A DNA stretch of 64,000 nucleotides from Marchantia polymorpha subsp. ruderalis (lineage: Eukaryota; Streptophyta; Marchantiopsida; Marchantiales; Marchantiaceae), in contig AP031356.1 in assembly GCA_037833965.1 (NCBI GenBank), positions 16,204,501-16,268,500 on the forward strand. Direction: 5' to 3'. Shown here piece by piece: positions 11,039 to 22,790 of this stretch; the stretch's first letter is position 1; the number at the start of each line of letters is the position of its first letter. Position numbers and translations under genes: made by a program. Below the pieces are notes generated by a model. That model did no database searches, was not told the origin of the DNA, and worked only from the letters and a program-made list of their open reading frames with translations.

Positions 11039-11590
11039 CAAGCTAGAATCATCATCTTCTAAGCTTTCCTCCATTCTAATAGCAATTCGAATGGCTTCAG
11101 CTTTAGAAGAAGGCTTCTCATATCTCACCTTACTTCGAATCTCGGGTCTCAAACCTCCGACGAAGTTCTTCATGAGCATTGTTCGTATTCCCACCATTGT
11201 AGCATCCACTTCGTCTCCACCCTTCCTCAACACCACGTGGAACCTCGACTCTAACTTCTCAGTTCTCTCCACATAGGTCCTCACCTTCTCGTTCTCTCCT
11301 TGTTTCAAGAAGGTGACCTCACACATCAGCTTTTCATAACTTTCATTGGGAAGAAAGTTTACGATGAGGCTCTCCGTCAACGTCTCCCAAGTGTCATCCT
11401 CCACATGTTCTCTCTTGTACTCCTGGTACCATTTGAGAGCAGAATCCTCCAAGAAATCCGGCAAAAGCATAGCCCACTCAACCTTCTTCCTTTCATTGTT
11501 TCCTATGCAAGCCCTCTTGAAGTCCCTAACAAAGGCTTCTACATCCTCATTTTCCCTCCCATAAAACACCGGAAGCTTCCCCATTTCCAA
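11039..11590 (-). pseudogene. Element C Gag capsid region
   Basis: The minus-strand reading gives a typical Ty3-type Gag capsid segment (retrotransposon Gag family). It runs from LPVFYGRENEDVEAFVRDFK through the W-x(4)-F-L box (EWAMLLPDFLEDSALKWYQE), then NFLPNESYEKL and a Lys/Arg/Glu-rich end. Element B sits right at the edge of this segment. It is a fossil of an LTR element. Confidence 0.8.
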
Positions 11591-11849
11591 CTAATATTTT
11601 TTTTTTCTATTGGAAATTTATATGGGACTCCCTAATACAATACAAACAACACTAACTCCATCCTTGAGTAATTCATCAAAGGAAACACAAAAGGAATTGG
11701 TTGCTCCAAGATAGCCAAAGCTCTCTCCTCCCCTAGGCATACAATGAGTCTTACCCTCATCATCATCTTCTCCATCATCCGAATGATGATCTCCATCTTC
11801 AGTTCGAGCTTAAACCCGTTGAGGTCACTTTCTCCGTTTCAGCACTTAG

Positions 11850-12242
11850 CTAGCCGTCAAACCCTTCCACAAGTGATTCTAGAAGCGCCTTCACTCCGCT
11901 GCATTCGTGTCCCGCCGGTAGTCCAATCACTCCGCAATTGTCACAAAAGGTTGCACTTTGGGATTCATGTGGCGATGATGGTCCCAAGTGAAGTTTCAAA
12001 TCTCCCAAGGTTCTCTTGCTCCTCAATCTTCTATCTTTGTTCCGCAGGGAACAATTGACAACCTTATGTCCCTCCTCTCCACAATAAAAGCAAGTCTCAC
12101 GTTTCACTCTTGGGGATTGACTAACTACTCTTTCTTCAAACTCCACCTTGAATTCTCTTGTATTGGAGTCTAGAGACACTATAACTTCCAAATCTTGAGG
12201 TACTTTGGATAACCTAATCTTCCAGCCCCCTTGATCACTCAT
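11850..12242 (-). pseudogene. Element C small ORF with CCHC knuckle upstream of the capsid region
   Basis: A 130-residue open region starting MSDQGGWKIRL. It carries a CCHC knuckle (CFYCGEEGHKVVNC, C-x2-C-x4-H-x4-C) and a second Cys/His cluster (CDNCGVIGLPAGHEC). It lies between the leader and the capsid segment, so a zinc-knuckle module precedes the capsid here, in addition to the usual one after it. It is part of a broken fossil. Confidence 0.65.
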
Positions 12243-12900
12243 TTTTCCATAAGGTGGAAACCACTCAAAAGGTCTCTCCCAGAAACGTTATCTACTAGGC
12301 CAAAACTTCAATTAGAGAAACCCAAAACTTTTGCTATCTTATCCTGATTTTGTACCCCCTGAACTTCAAATCATCATAACTTCGTCTCTAGACGTGATCT
12401 CTCAGTAAACTTTTGACTCACACGTACGTATACTTCAAATACACACGCATACAAAGTTTCAAAGCCTAAATTGAAATACACAAAAAGTAATTTACTCTGT
12501 ATAAACTTTCCAGGGAGCAAACTTTTGGTACCCGTGAAAACCCACTCAACTTCTAACTCTCATATCTTTCTGTTTACACATGATCTGGACCTGAAAAAAA
12601 ACGTAAATGTTCTCTATCTTCCACTCTAAAATCAATAAAAACTTTGAAAAATACCTTCCAAAATATTTTTTTGGTGTCTAAGATCACTTTTCTCTCAAAA
12701 AGACCTATTTACGTGTTCAAAACGTACAAAATCACTTCTAGGCTATCATATGAGACTATTGGATAAACAAAGGGATTTTCGCTCTCAAGCACACTCTCCG
12801 CTCTTTCATTCCCCAATGTTAACACCAAGTGATCCCTCATGGATACTTTCTCTCTAGCTAGAAATCGAATCCTAAACATTCCGCCTTCTAGATTGAGGTC

Positions 12901-12915
12901 CCGGCAACGGAACCA
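12901..12915 (-). promoter_or_regulatory. Primer-binding site of element C
   Basis: On the plus strand CCGGCAACGGAACCA ends 4 bases inside the LTR and looks like a tRNA 3' end with CCA. From memory, plant tRNA-Asp ends CCGGCAACGGCGCCA, which differs at two positions, so a tRNA-Asp-type primer is likely. Confidence 0.65.
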
Positions 12916-12919
12916 AAAA

Positions 12920-13690
12920 TGCAACCTCCGGGCTGACTCTCACCCAGGTTTACCTCAGATGGCTTTTCGGTAGCTCATCATGATTCTAGAAGACTAGGAT
13001 TCCGCATCATACTCATAAGCTAAACACCCTCTCACACAATCTCTCAAGGTATCACTCCAACTCATACACTCATCGACACTCCAAGGTACTGAAAATTCGT
13101 CACTCTTTCATATATGAAACAAGTCTCTACATATGAACTCTCCAAACTTGCTTGAGAGGCTCTTCCCTACCTCTCTATATATACTACTTGAGAATTTACC
13201 ATAGTAACAAATGGTAATTTCTATCTAACTTACTTTTACGAAGATAAACCATAGTAAGGTTGACTAGTTATCAATATGTGGCAACATGCCATTGGCCCCC
13301 TAAACCTTCTAGATGTTTACTAATCCCTAGATTGAGGTGGCGACATGCCATTTGTGCCTTTCCAACTTCTAGAACTTCCACTTTCCACTAAGTCAACATT
13401 AGACTTAGTCTAACCAATGGAATACTTCTTACTTTAGTCAAACCAATCAAAACTAAACATGAAGTTCAAAAGTCTTTTCTCTTGGAATCTAGACTTTTGT
13501 ACAAGACAAAATAGAAATGCTCACTCAAATCTTCTAGAACTTCTCTAGTTATTCCGCCAAGTATAGACATTATAGCTAAACTAGTTAGACTTAGTCATAA
13601 CTAGCTAGATTTAGTCATAACTATCCTAATCATTATTAACTCCTTGGCTAATTCTAGTTTTATTTCACACATGCAATATCTGGTCTTACA
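12920..13690 (-). repeat. 5' LTR of element C (771 bp)
   Basis: It begins TGCAACCTCCGGGCTGACTC and ends TCTTACA on the plus strand, so it has TG..CA ends in either reading. It matches the solo copies at 34182-34952 (same length, few differences) and 28196-29020 (more diverged). A TATATATA stretch lies near 13187. Three TTCTAGAA palindromes lie at 12984, 13367 and 13532. Confidence 0.9.
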
Positions 13691-13775
13691 GTTCACAATA
13701 AACAAGCATAGGATTCACATGAAGTTGATAAAACTGCATCTTGGTGCCGCGCTTGCTCCAAATAATGTTCAGAAA

Positions 13776-15060
13776 CTACTCCTTTAGACGTTCACGTAGT
13801 GCTATAGGTTGTAGGTCCCAATCGCGTTCCGTCACTTTCCACCTCAAAGACCAAGTTATCACATCCGCTAACCATCCTTTGGCACGTGTGGCACTCAAAG
13901 CTTGAGGAGGAAGGCGAGAAGCATCAAGAGATCTCACCCTTCTCATGTAAGTGATGGTCAAGTATAGAGCTTCAGCCTCTAGAGGTAAACAACCTGTTTC
14001 CGCAAGAAGAATAGCATATGAGGTTTGGTTTCTCACACCCAATTCTTTTTGTAGAAATATCTTCTACACCCTCTCCACACGCTCCCAACCTGTCTTCTTA
14101 CAACCAGGATCCCACACTTGGGTTCCATACAATACTACCGGCAACACTAAGCTTCTGAATAAAAATTTCCTAAGACTTCAAGACACAAGATGAGCCCTTC
14201 TACACCGATTTAGCAATGAATATAGAGCTTTGTAACCACCTTCTACTCTCTTTTGCACACAAAGTGCCCAACTATAATCATTAGAAAAGTCAATGCCTAG
14301 ATATTTATAACTCTTCACCTCTTCTAATTGTAGATCCTGGTAATAGAAGTAAAACTTGGATCTAGTGCCCACTATCATGACTTTGGACTTCTCTATATTT
14401 ACCTCCATCTGATTCTGGGTACAAAAGCTAGCCAAAGTGTATAGGTGTTTCTGTAAACTAATTGCATCACGTGCTAGTAATATGATATCATCTACATACA
14501 TGAGAACTTTGATAACAAAGTTTCCAAGCTAGACACCTTCACTATCACATGCCTCCAATCACTCTTCGATATCATCTATAAAAATTCCAAATAGAGTAGG
14601 AGAGAGAGAGTACAACCTTGAATCACTCCAATGGTACTCAAAATCTCTTCAGTTTGAGAAGTGTTGATCTTGGCTCAAACAGATTGGTAAAGCGTGGCCA
14701 CAGCTACTAGAAGATCTGATGGTACTCCAATAACTTGTAGCCTTTCCCATAATAGCTCACGAGGTACGGTGTCAAAAGCTTTCTTAAAATCAATGAAGGC
14801 GCAAAACAAAGCTTTGCCGTTGCCCTTCGACTTCTCCCATAAAACACGCAAAGCCAAGATATGGTCAATGATGTTGTATGTGGGGCGAAAGCCTGCTTGA
14901 AATCGCGCTCTCTTTTGATGAGATTCAGTCCATGTGCTCAACTTTGACTCCACTAATTTGCCAAACAACTTGGCAAAAACACTACCCACCATGATAGTGC
15001 GATACTTTGTCACCAAGTCCTTCTTTCCTGACTTGTGAATAGGCACAATCTTCCGTAATG
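13776..15060 (-). pseudogene. LINE1 ORF2 reverse transcriptase and C-terminal region
   Basis: Reverse transcriptase motifs are present in order. KYRTIMVGSVFAKLFGKLVE, FQAGFRPTYNIIDHI and FIDFKKAFDTVPRELLWERL lie in 14675-15046. The catalytic YVDD box (YVDDIILLA) with KYLGIDFSND lies in 14178-14501. A C-terminal Arg/Trp-rich tail lies at 13776-14042. The stretch 14502-14675 between them is out of frame. Its use in the LINE would be target-primed reverse transcription. Confidence 0.85.
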
Positions 15061-15061
15061 A

Positions 15062-15691
15062 TCAAGCTGAAAGAAAACCATACATAGCAGCATTGTCTAA
15101 CTTTTTGGTGAGTCTTGGTCCAATAACATCTCCTCCCCACTTCAAAAGTTCAATAGAGAGACCATCCAAATTTTCCGATCCTCCATTTGCTAATTTTCTG
15201 ACTTTAGTCATCAACTCTGATTCAGAAAATAAGCCTGATGTTCCTTCACAACAAGACATTGATGCAGCGTTGGGAAAGAAATAAAGCTTTTCAGCAAAGT
15301 CAATCAAACTCTTGGGATCAAGAGTATGTTTTGAAAACCTTACAGCTAACCATCTCCAAAAGGATTTGGGATTCTCCATCAACTCCTTTGTCAAAGATTC
15401 ATGCTTTGTCCTCAAAAAAACTTGTTTTTTAAACTTCACCAAGTCTTTGTAAAGCCTTGTCAAGATAAGCCGACTTTGAAAATCCAAAGACTTGTCAACT
15501 GATCTCATCCTCGCTTGCTTACAATCCAAGTCAAACCATCCATTGCAGGGAAGCCCCCTAGCTCTTCGATCCTTGTGCCGCAAAAAGAACTTAGAAGCAG
15601 TGTCTTTGAGCAACTCTATTAATTGCCCACTCGTTGTATGTGGATCAAGGCTCCATGAAGTGTGAGTGAAAAGGTTTTGAAAATGTAACAT
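15062..15691 (-). pseudogene. LINE1 ORF2 linker between endonuclease and reverse transcriptase
   Basis: A 209-residue open stretch, basic and helical, with FWRWLAVRFSK and the LSIELLKWGGD segment that commonly precedes the reverse transcriptase fingers in LINEs. It follows the endonuclease segment at 15773-16523. Confidence 0.65.
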
Positions 15692-15772
15692 GTATTGCTC
15701 TTTCTTACTAGGATCTAAACGAAACTTGGGAGAAGCTAAAACAGAATGGCATGGAGAGAGAGTGATTGTTTT

Positions 15773-16523
15773 TTATAACAAGAGAGTAAATAAAAGAGGT
15801 GCATAATCTGACTCTGGCTGAGGTTCTAGAATATCAAATTTCGAAATAAGAGAGTTATGAGTGGCTGAAGATAGAAGATAATCAATGGTGCTAACACCTG
15901 TAGCAGAAAAACACGTATTGGAAAGGGAGTTGGGAAAGAGAGAGATACCGTTGAGAACTTTCAAATTACATGTAGCTCCAAAGGTTAGAAAGTGTTCTGT
16001 CAAAGGATTTGTACAAATATTGGAAGAGTTTCTACACCACATACTATCTTCAAGTTCTTCAAATGACGGAGAACTCAAGAGATCACCAACTTGGGTAAAT
16101 TGTGCACAACCTATTTGAGCATTGAAATCTCCAACCAAAAAAACTTCACCTTTGCTTTGATAATTGAAAACATCTCATATAAATCAATGGATAGGTTGAT
16201 TCCGATTGCATGTGCGTGTGGAGTAGATAGGTATGGACAATGGTGCAAAGTAACAAACAGCCAAATAACTATAAGATCCTCCAACCAATCCAAGACAAAG
16301 CCAATGATATTGAACTCCAATATCTTGACCTTCTAAATGTATCTGAGGTAGAAATTGAGATCTGATGAAAGTAGCAATACCGCCATAGCCTCTTCCAGCT
16401 CGTTGACTTCTCTGATTCCAAGTGTATCCCACCAAAGTAAAGCCCTGGTATCTCTCCAATAGTGTTGCTCTCATGTTTCCACGTTTCCACAATGTTGATG
16501 ATGTCCGCCATCTTCCAAATCGG
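15773..16523 (-). pseudogene. LINE1 ORF2 APE-type endonuclease
   Basis: Segments of an apurinic-type endonuclease are visible: WKMADIINIVETWKHES (motif with catalytic ET) near 16500, GGIATFIRSQF near 16370, the MVGDFNAQIG box (GDFN) at 16138 and a C-terminal SDYAPLLF near 15790 (SDH-like position). Frames change between segments. The hAT element interrupts the region just upstream. Confidence 0.75.
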
Positions 16524-16531
16524 ATTAGCAC

Positions 16532-17131
16532 TAGAGATGTCAACCATCCGAACCGGTTCGAACCGGTTCGGCCTTGGTAGCGATCTGATTGGAACCGGTT
16601 CGGCCACGTCCCCGATCAGATTGGAACCGGTTTTGCGGTCAATCAGGGAATGTACCCGCGCATTCAGCTTATGGCGCGCGACTATCTGGCTCTGACCGCA
16701 ACGTCAGTGCCGAGTGAATGCGCGTTCTCGCGTGCAGGAAAGACTATCAACAAACGTCGTGCTCGCCTTGGCGATGACGCTGTGCAAGCAATATGCGAGC
16801 TGCAATCACTACTGGCGTTCAACGCGAAATCTCGACGTCGTGACTGATTATTCGTGAGCAAATGGACCAATAATCGGCAGGACGGCGGTTTAATACAACG
16901 TCGTTTAAGAGCGTATGCACCTTCCTACGGACGGTAACAAGCGTGCATCAGTGCATTAACGGTTCTGCTATTTCGATGACGCTCCTCGAACCGGTTCAAA
17001 CCGGTTCTAACCGGGTCCGTCGCTGGGCCGAACTAATTGGAACCGGTTCGAGCCGAACCGGTTTGATTGAACCGGTTGGAACCGGTTGAACCGGTTTCGA
17101 CCCGGTTCGGGTCGAACCGTTGACATCTCTA
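16532..17131 (+). mobile_element. 600-bp hAT-family transposon remnant
   Basis: It has perfect 13-bp terminal inverted repeats TAGAGATGTCAAC (16532-16544) and GTTGACATCTCTA (17119-17131). The 8-bp target duplication ATTAGCAC lies at 16524-16531 and 17132-17139; the length and termini are typical of hAT elements. Both subterminal regions are packed with the palindrome GAACCGGTTC (about 16546-16640 and 16986-17118). The middle keeps only the 3' end of a transposase gene. It is non-autonomous, formed by internal deletion, and inserted into LINE1. Confidence 0.95.
16650..16847 (+). pseudogene. hAT transposase C-terminal dimerisation domain, fragment
   Basis: 65 residues starting MYPRIQLMARDYLAL, then TSVPSECAFSRAGKTINKRR and LGDDAVQAICELQS. 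This is the conserved hAT C-terminal dimerisation segment, including the SxxxER/CxFS block. The catalytic core is absent, so no activity is expected. The terminal SRRRD and a stop at 16845 look like the native end of the transposase. Confidence 0.9.
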
Positions 17132-20100
17132 ATTAGCACTCACATACTTCGTTGTGAAAAGACCTCTAATATATCACATTAACACCCTCAAGCTCTTGGA
17201 TTGCTATGTGGATGATTGTTTCTTCCGTTGAGTGACAATTGCTTGTCCATCACGGAGATAAGCAAAAAATCCAGCATAGGTGCATTGTGGTAGTGCTGGT
17301 GATTTTGACTTCCACCGAGATGTTGATCTCCTCTATGAACGTTTGTATCAGGCATCGTCTTTGACAAACTCTGCGCACGACGGAGATTTCAAGATTAACT
17401 TCATCCGAAGACACTTTTTAAGGTGCAAAAAACCAAATCAAAGCTTAAGAGCAAAATGAGTCCCTTCAAGACTGAAAGGTTCATTCATGTCATTCCAAAT
17501 CCCATTGACACCGATCTTGACAAAATCTTTTACCAGCCCTCCCCACCATTTTTTAGTTTTTGCTTGAGTGTAATCTGGGAAACAACATGGATCAGGCCAC
17601 ACTTCACCTGCAAAGACACATTATTCATGGGATTAATAACTATTCATCATTGCAATCCATTCAATGGTATCTGAAGACTGGTGTCGAAGACGAGAGAATT
17701 TTGTGCGCATATGGTTATCTCTGTCATTGGATTTTGTACAACTTCCAGATGTGCATAAAAAAACTCGTTTGATGCAGTTCCATGGAGCGTCCTAGGAAAA
17801 CGTTGAACGACATAGTACAAACCGAAGTCAGTCTTACCAGCGTAAAGTTTCTTGTTCGCCTGAAGGACCCAAACATCCTCAGCCGTTTTAGAGTCATACA
17901 AAGACCAGCCTGGTTCTTGCTTGATACCAGGATCAAGCATCCACACACCCTTGAAACCCCTCTCATGCAGCAAATCGGAGAGCTTGGCTCGTTCAGGAAA
18001 CGTTTCCTGGGCCACATATCATTGTACCATCAGCGAGAGATTGAAACCTAGTACACAAACATGTGTCTCTGGATTACGTGAAGAGTTCTCTGTGGCAGCA
18101 CTGCACATGAGAATGCAAGCCGATGTGCTGTGTTATTGAAAGCAATCTCATAGCCCGACAATGGTGTCATGATTCATAAACTGGATACAAACCAGACACA
18201 CCATGAAATTTATTGATAAAACTCGAAGCTGGAAAGAACCTTCAGTTCTCGCCACTGTACGTGGACATGATGAGTGTATTCCATAGCAACAACAAGTCCA
18301 TGTAATGGACAGCTCAGACTTATATTTCTGGACATGCTCCGCAGATATTTCACATTGAAGAAGAACTTTCTTATTAACATCAGAGGTGACGAGTAAACTT
18401 ACACGGTCGAACGTAAAACAACGCCAAGCATTCATGTAATCAATGTCCATCCATATCACGTCACAAGGTATCTTCTTTTCTCAAAATGTTGTGGCAATCT
18501 GCAACACGTCGAGAACATCTTCTTCAATTTCTGTCTAAAGATGGAGAATTGAGAGGGACACTTCAATAGAATATACATTTTCTAAGCGTTGATAAGAATG
18601 AATCATTCAGAAAATTCCCCACCTCTGCAACTCGATCTGCAGTTTCCTAACTCCACCTGCACTGTTAATACCCAAGCGTCCACTTTGGCGGCATTGCCAG
18701 AGTTCCTGAAAGAGAACATTTCGACATGGGAATAAAAACCACTGGAGTTAATACTTTATCATCAATGAATTTGAAGGACACCATCTGGCAGGCTAATAAA
18801 GAACTGGCAGGCTAATAAAGAACTCAATGACATAACGAATGAAAGCATTGCTACCCGTCCCTCAAGAGCAAACTTATATTTGACAAGACTTCAACTCTTG
18901 GAATGTACCTGTAGCTTTGGAGAGAGCAGTCAGGACTGCTTCAGGGGACGAAAACGGTCCACATGTTATGACAGGATACGATCCAGATGCTACAAAACGG
19001 ATGGTAGACGCCTTTCGGGTATCGATCTGTGATGAAATCCACAAGTAGATATGTTGTGTCAGTATACACCCTGCTTCCTCATCAGAAAGTTTAAGAATCC
19101 CAATGTCATCTGAATCGGCAACTTGGAGTTACATCAAGTTGCCGTGGTACATCTCTCCAAAAGCAAATATTGTATTACCGCAGCTCGGCGAGTGGTGTCA
19201 GCTAAAACTCCGAAAGTAGTTCCATCTGGAAGGAGCGCAAGAACCCAAGGATGTGACTGATACAATGCTGTTGTGCTGGGCCCATAACCCCATGGATCAA
19301 TGTTCCAAGCGAAGACCTGGTGTAATAACCCACCAAAGGCTAAAACTGTAATATATTGGTAGAAAGGTCGAACCCACAGGAACAGAGGCAACACACAGAG
19401 TACAAAGTGTCACATTTAACAGACTTTTGAAAAGTTTGAATTCTCATGCGACTGTCACTCCCAGAAATACTGCAAGTGTTCACTCGGAGATCACTCGGAG
19501 GTCGCACAGTGCAGCGTAGTTCACTCAACACATACACACACACACACACACATACCTGAAACTATAGAAACACAACTCAGAGGTCGGTTATGACCTCTAC
19601 TTAAGATTTCAGGGGGGAAGTCTCTCGCGAATACACTTAGCGAATCTGCGGGTAGTGACTCCCAACTCCGGCTTTTACAACCCTTCCACTAGTTTTTGCT
19701 AGCATAGGGAACCCGGAGTGGACTTCCTACTTCGGATCGAAGTCACTCACACGCGGTGAACAACACACTCAACTCACAAAACGCGCGGAGAACACAGGTC
19801 CAAACTGAGAGACTCAACTCAGAAACGATCCAGTAGCACACCATAACAGTCTATTGAAGAGTTTGAATTCTTAGGCACTTGTCATTCCCAGAAGTACTAC
19901 AGGGGTTGCCCTGAAGGCACCTGCTACAGCGTAACCTGAATTACAACCAAGGCTAACTCAAAGTAACAAAACTTCAATTTGGCATTCAGGGGAAACATCC
20001 CGTAGGAGTACAATCAGGAACAATCACTCGAAAGTGTAAGGGGGAACTGTTCAAGTATCTAACTAGGTACTAGCTTTGAGCATTCGGCGATCACCCGCAG

Positions 20101-20284
20101 GTGTAGATCCAGAACTGCTCAAGTCTCTAACCAGTACACTAGCTCTGAACATTCGGCCGAAGGCCTTCAGCTACAAAATGCGGATCGCCAAGTTGTAGCT
20201 CATCTTGCGCGGTGACAGAACTAAGGACACAAACACACAGAGAAAATGAGTTCCTGATCTGCACTTCCGAAGCTGGAAGAATCC

Positions 20285-20313
20285 CAAGGCAAGACACCTT
20301 GAACTACTTTATA
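20285..20313 (-). promoter_or_regulatory. TATAAAG box followed by hairpin, element D
   Basis: On the minus strand TATAAAG (20313-20307) is followed by the stem CAAGGT, loop GTCTT, GCCTTG (20301-20285). The stem is kept with one T-G wobble. It has the same spacing as in A and B. Confidence 0.6.
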
Positions 20314-20346
20314 CCTTCTAAGTCCTAACTAACACTACACTACCTG

Positions 20347-21246
20347 CTACACGCCTGCACGGAACCACGCTACGCTACACTTTGCAGATCCCGTGCTTCG
20401 CCTCCTCTGCGACGGACTGCCGCGCACTAACTCCCTACCCGCCCAGTCTTCCGCTCGACTGCGCAGTCCCAGCCGCCGCAACACCGCCGTAACCTCCGCC
20501 TCGAGGGTGGCCATGGCGTTCCGCGACCTTGACAGAAACGAATCTAACTTCTTTGCTACTCGCCGCCGGCTCCGACTATCACCTGACACCAAACCCGCCG
20601 CACGAAGCTCTAACTCGCGCAGTGTGAGTTTCTCTTGCGCCGCCACTTCCGAGTGGGTGTAACCTCTGAGACAGTGGTTGACTCGCCTCGCCAACTCCTC
20701 TTTCGTGCGATCTGCCTCCCGCCGGCGATCGTCTTCAACTACCACTAATTGCAACTCTGCGTCCGCACGCTGCGCTCTCAATTCCCCGCATTCTGATTGC
20801 AGTTTGCGGATTAACTCTTCATCCGCCTGCCGTGCGAGCTGACACTGCTCCAGCAACCGTGTCTGCCGCACGAGCTCCTCTGACAAAATTCGATTCTGAG
20901 TCTGCTCAGAATCCAGCTCATCTGCGAGCTTCGCCTTCTCCTTGGCGAACTCCTTCGTCGCCTCTTCAAATTTCTCATCGCGCAACTTGTCGACGGCCTG
21001 GTGCATCTTCCACGTAAGAGCAATGTGGCCGAGCAGGCACTCATTCTTCTCCCGCAGATCTTTAATGTCCCCATCCAGACGTGCCAACAACTTGCTGGTG
21101 CGGACTTTAGTGCGAGTCCGCCTACGCACTAACTCGACGTAGGACCCAGGCTGGCGGGGGTTTGCATACTTCGTCACCTTGCGATCAAGATACCTTAACA
21201 GAGGTACCACCTGCTTGCAAAGTGCCGCCGTCGGCTTGCCTGCCAC
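20347..21246 (-). pseudogene. Element D coiled-coil region
   Basis: A 299-residue open stretch closely matching the C-terminal third of A's protein. It starts with QVVPLLRYLDRKVTKYA, then RRRTRTKVRTSKLLARL, a long Glu/Arg/Leu coiled coil (LSEELVRQTRLLEQCQLARQ), LRELELRAAGL and the Arg/Ser tail. The A and D proteins agree well here, so this is the most conserved part of the family. No enzyme motif is seen. Confidence 0.75.
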
Positions 21247-21279
21247 CGATTGCTCCTCCTCCTCACCCGATCTCGATCC

Positions 21280-22215
21280 TTATTCCGTTTCTCCGTCTTC
21301 GTCATCCTCCAAATTGAGGATTTCAGTCGCCACTGAATTCTCTGACGATTCTCGTGAGTGGGGCTTCGTAGTGTCTGCGTCGTCTGTTGCCGCTGCTGCC
21401 TCACTACTTCCGGCCAGAATGTCTAAGGCGGTGGAGGATTTTGGTAGTGCCAAACTCGCACCGCTCGCCCGTCCGATTTCTACCAACTCCGCATTGCCGA
21501 AGGCGTCCACCGCCGAAGGCGTTCGTGCGGACGGTGTTTGTGCGGATTGCAATTGTGCGGAGCGCACACGTGTTTCTCCCTTCTGACGGTCATTCCACTC
21601 CTCTGTTAGGTCCTGCTCCTTCAATAGGTCCTGCTCCGAAGGTGCCTCCGCCGAAGGCGCATTTGTCGGCGGCGCTTCCACCGAAGGCGGTTGAGCCGAA
21701 GGCGGCTCGCTTGAAGTCCCTTGGCCCGAAGGCCCTTGAGCCAAAGGCGCATCTTCCGGCGGACTTACCGCCGAAGGCGCCTTCCCCGAAGGCTGCCTAC
21801 TCGCAACTCCTTGGCCCGAAGGCCCTTGCGCCAAAGGCGGATCTTCCGCTGGCTCCTTTCACTTCCTCCGTTGCGCCGAAGGCCCCAGCCCCGAAGGCGA
21901 GTCCGCGTACGGTGCTCGTGCGGAACTCCTATCCGTTGCCGGCACATTCATCGGTGCCGCGTGTCGTCTTTCTTGACCCGAAGTCCGTCTTGCTTCTGCC
22001 GAAGGCGTCCGTGCCTTTGGTGTAGGGAGGTCCGCTGACCCCTCTGCCGTCCGCGTGTTCACATCCTCCTCCGAGGATGGTGTCTCCTTCTCTCCGGCGG
22101 CACGTCCTGTCTCCGCGCTACTTGCAGGCAATACGAGCCTGCGTGCTTTCTGCTTCGGCCGACTGGAGAGCTCCTCCAATGGCCGCTTCCGTTTGAGAGC
22201 AACCGAACGCAGCAT
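21280..22215 (-). pseudogene. Element D disordered middle with GCCGAAGGC repeats
   Basis: Ala/Pro/Ser-rich open stretches (EAPSEQ, APSAEAPS, GPSGQG types) coded by dozens of GCCGAAGGC/GCCTTCGGC units. They are preceded by the basic segment SRPKQKARRLVLP, as in A. Because the repeat has no stop in several frames, both strands look open here. Confidence 0.65.
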
Positions 22216-22790
22216 CTACCGCCGAAGGCGTTGACTCCCAACGCCGAAGGCGGACTTCTTGAAAACGTCCGTCGACGTAGGTGCATCGTCGAAGGCGCAG
22301 CGTCGAAGGCGGCTGTGCCGAAGGCGTTGACCGCAGTCAACGGGTCTTGTCCTATCTGTCGATCCCTCTTGTCCCTTCGAAGGCGCTTTTGCCGCCAGAG
22401 CTCTGTTCCGCCGAAGGCGCACATGTCCGTACCGCTGAGAGCGTTGGGCCGAAGGCGGACCGTACTGAGTTGCTACCCCCGAAGGCACTTACCTAATCTT
22501 GATGCGCTGGCGCCGAAGGCGCCGTACAAAGAAATTCACCCCAAAGCGAACATCTAGGGCCGAAGGCGGCTGAGCCGAAGGCGGCTGAGCCGAAGGCGGC
22601 TCGTCCGTCGACCTAGCCCTTCCGCCGAAGGCGAACTCCTTCCGTTGAAGGCGTACCTTCTCCGTATCTTCCAATAATCATAATTCCTTGATTCCTCATC
22701 CGTTCCAAGCGTTCTTGGGCTCGTTAGAACGAGCGTGTTGAGTTCTTTCGAACAAGATCCTAACCAAGTCAAGGAATTGTGAATTGAATA
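22216..22790 (-). repeat. GCCGAAGGC-rich leader of element D
   Basis: The untranslated leader has many GCC-GAA-GGC imperfect palindromes. It is nearly identical to 27830-28195 in E and similar to 30000-30440 in F. Confidence 0.7.

Larger units (their letters stand above)
1..13690 (-). mobile_element. Element C: Ty3-type LTR retroelement (right part in window), interrupted by element B
   Basis: This is the 5' side of a Ty3/gypsy-like element read on the minus strand. In element order it shows a 771-bp LTR (12920-13690), a primer-binding site, a leader, a small zinc-knuckle ORF, a capsid-type Gag region, and a second zinc-knuckle region that runs off the left edge toward the protease. Element B lies inside Gag and is flanked by the 5-bp duplication GCCAC (777-781 and 11034-11038). 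The other LTR is outside the window. Gag is interrupted by B and the reading frames are discontinuous, so it is a broken fossil with a few breaks in the visible part. Its LTR is very close to the solo LTR at 34182-34952 and has the same length, which suggests recent activity of this family. Confidence 0.85.
13691..17268 (-). mobile_element. LINE1: 5'-truncated APE-type LINE inserted in the HGL1 pseudogene, carrying a hAT element
   Basis: On the minus strand it starts in the last codons of LINE ORF1 (near 17268) and continues through ORF2: endonuclease, reverse transcriptase and a C-terminal region whose last stop is at 13776. It is about 3 kb without the hAT insertion. The sequence over 17140-17268 and 16400-16530 matches LINE2 at 26120-26380, so both are one family. 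ORF2 is split into several frames, so it is dead. The 5' end lies inside an HGL1 exon. Element C's LTR starts right where the LINE 3' sequence ends, so C probably inserted into or beside the LINE tail. Confidence 0.85.
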
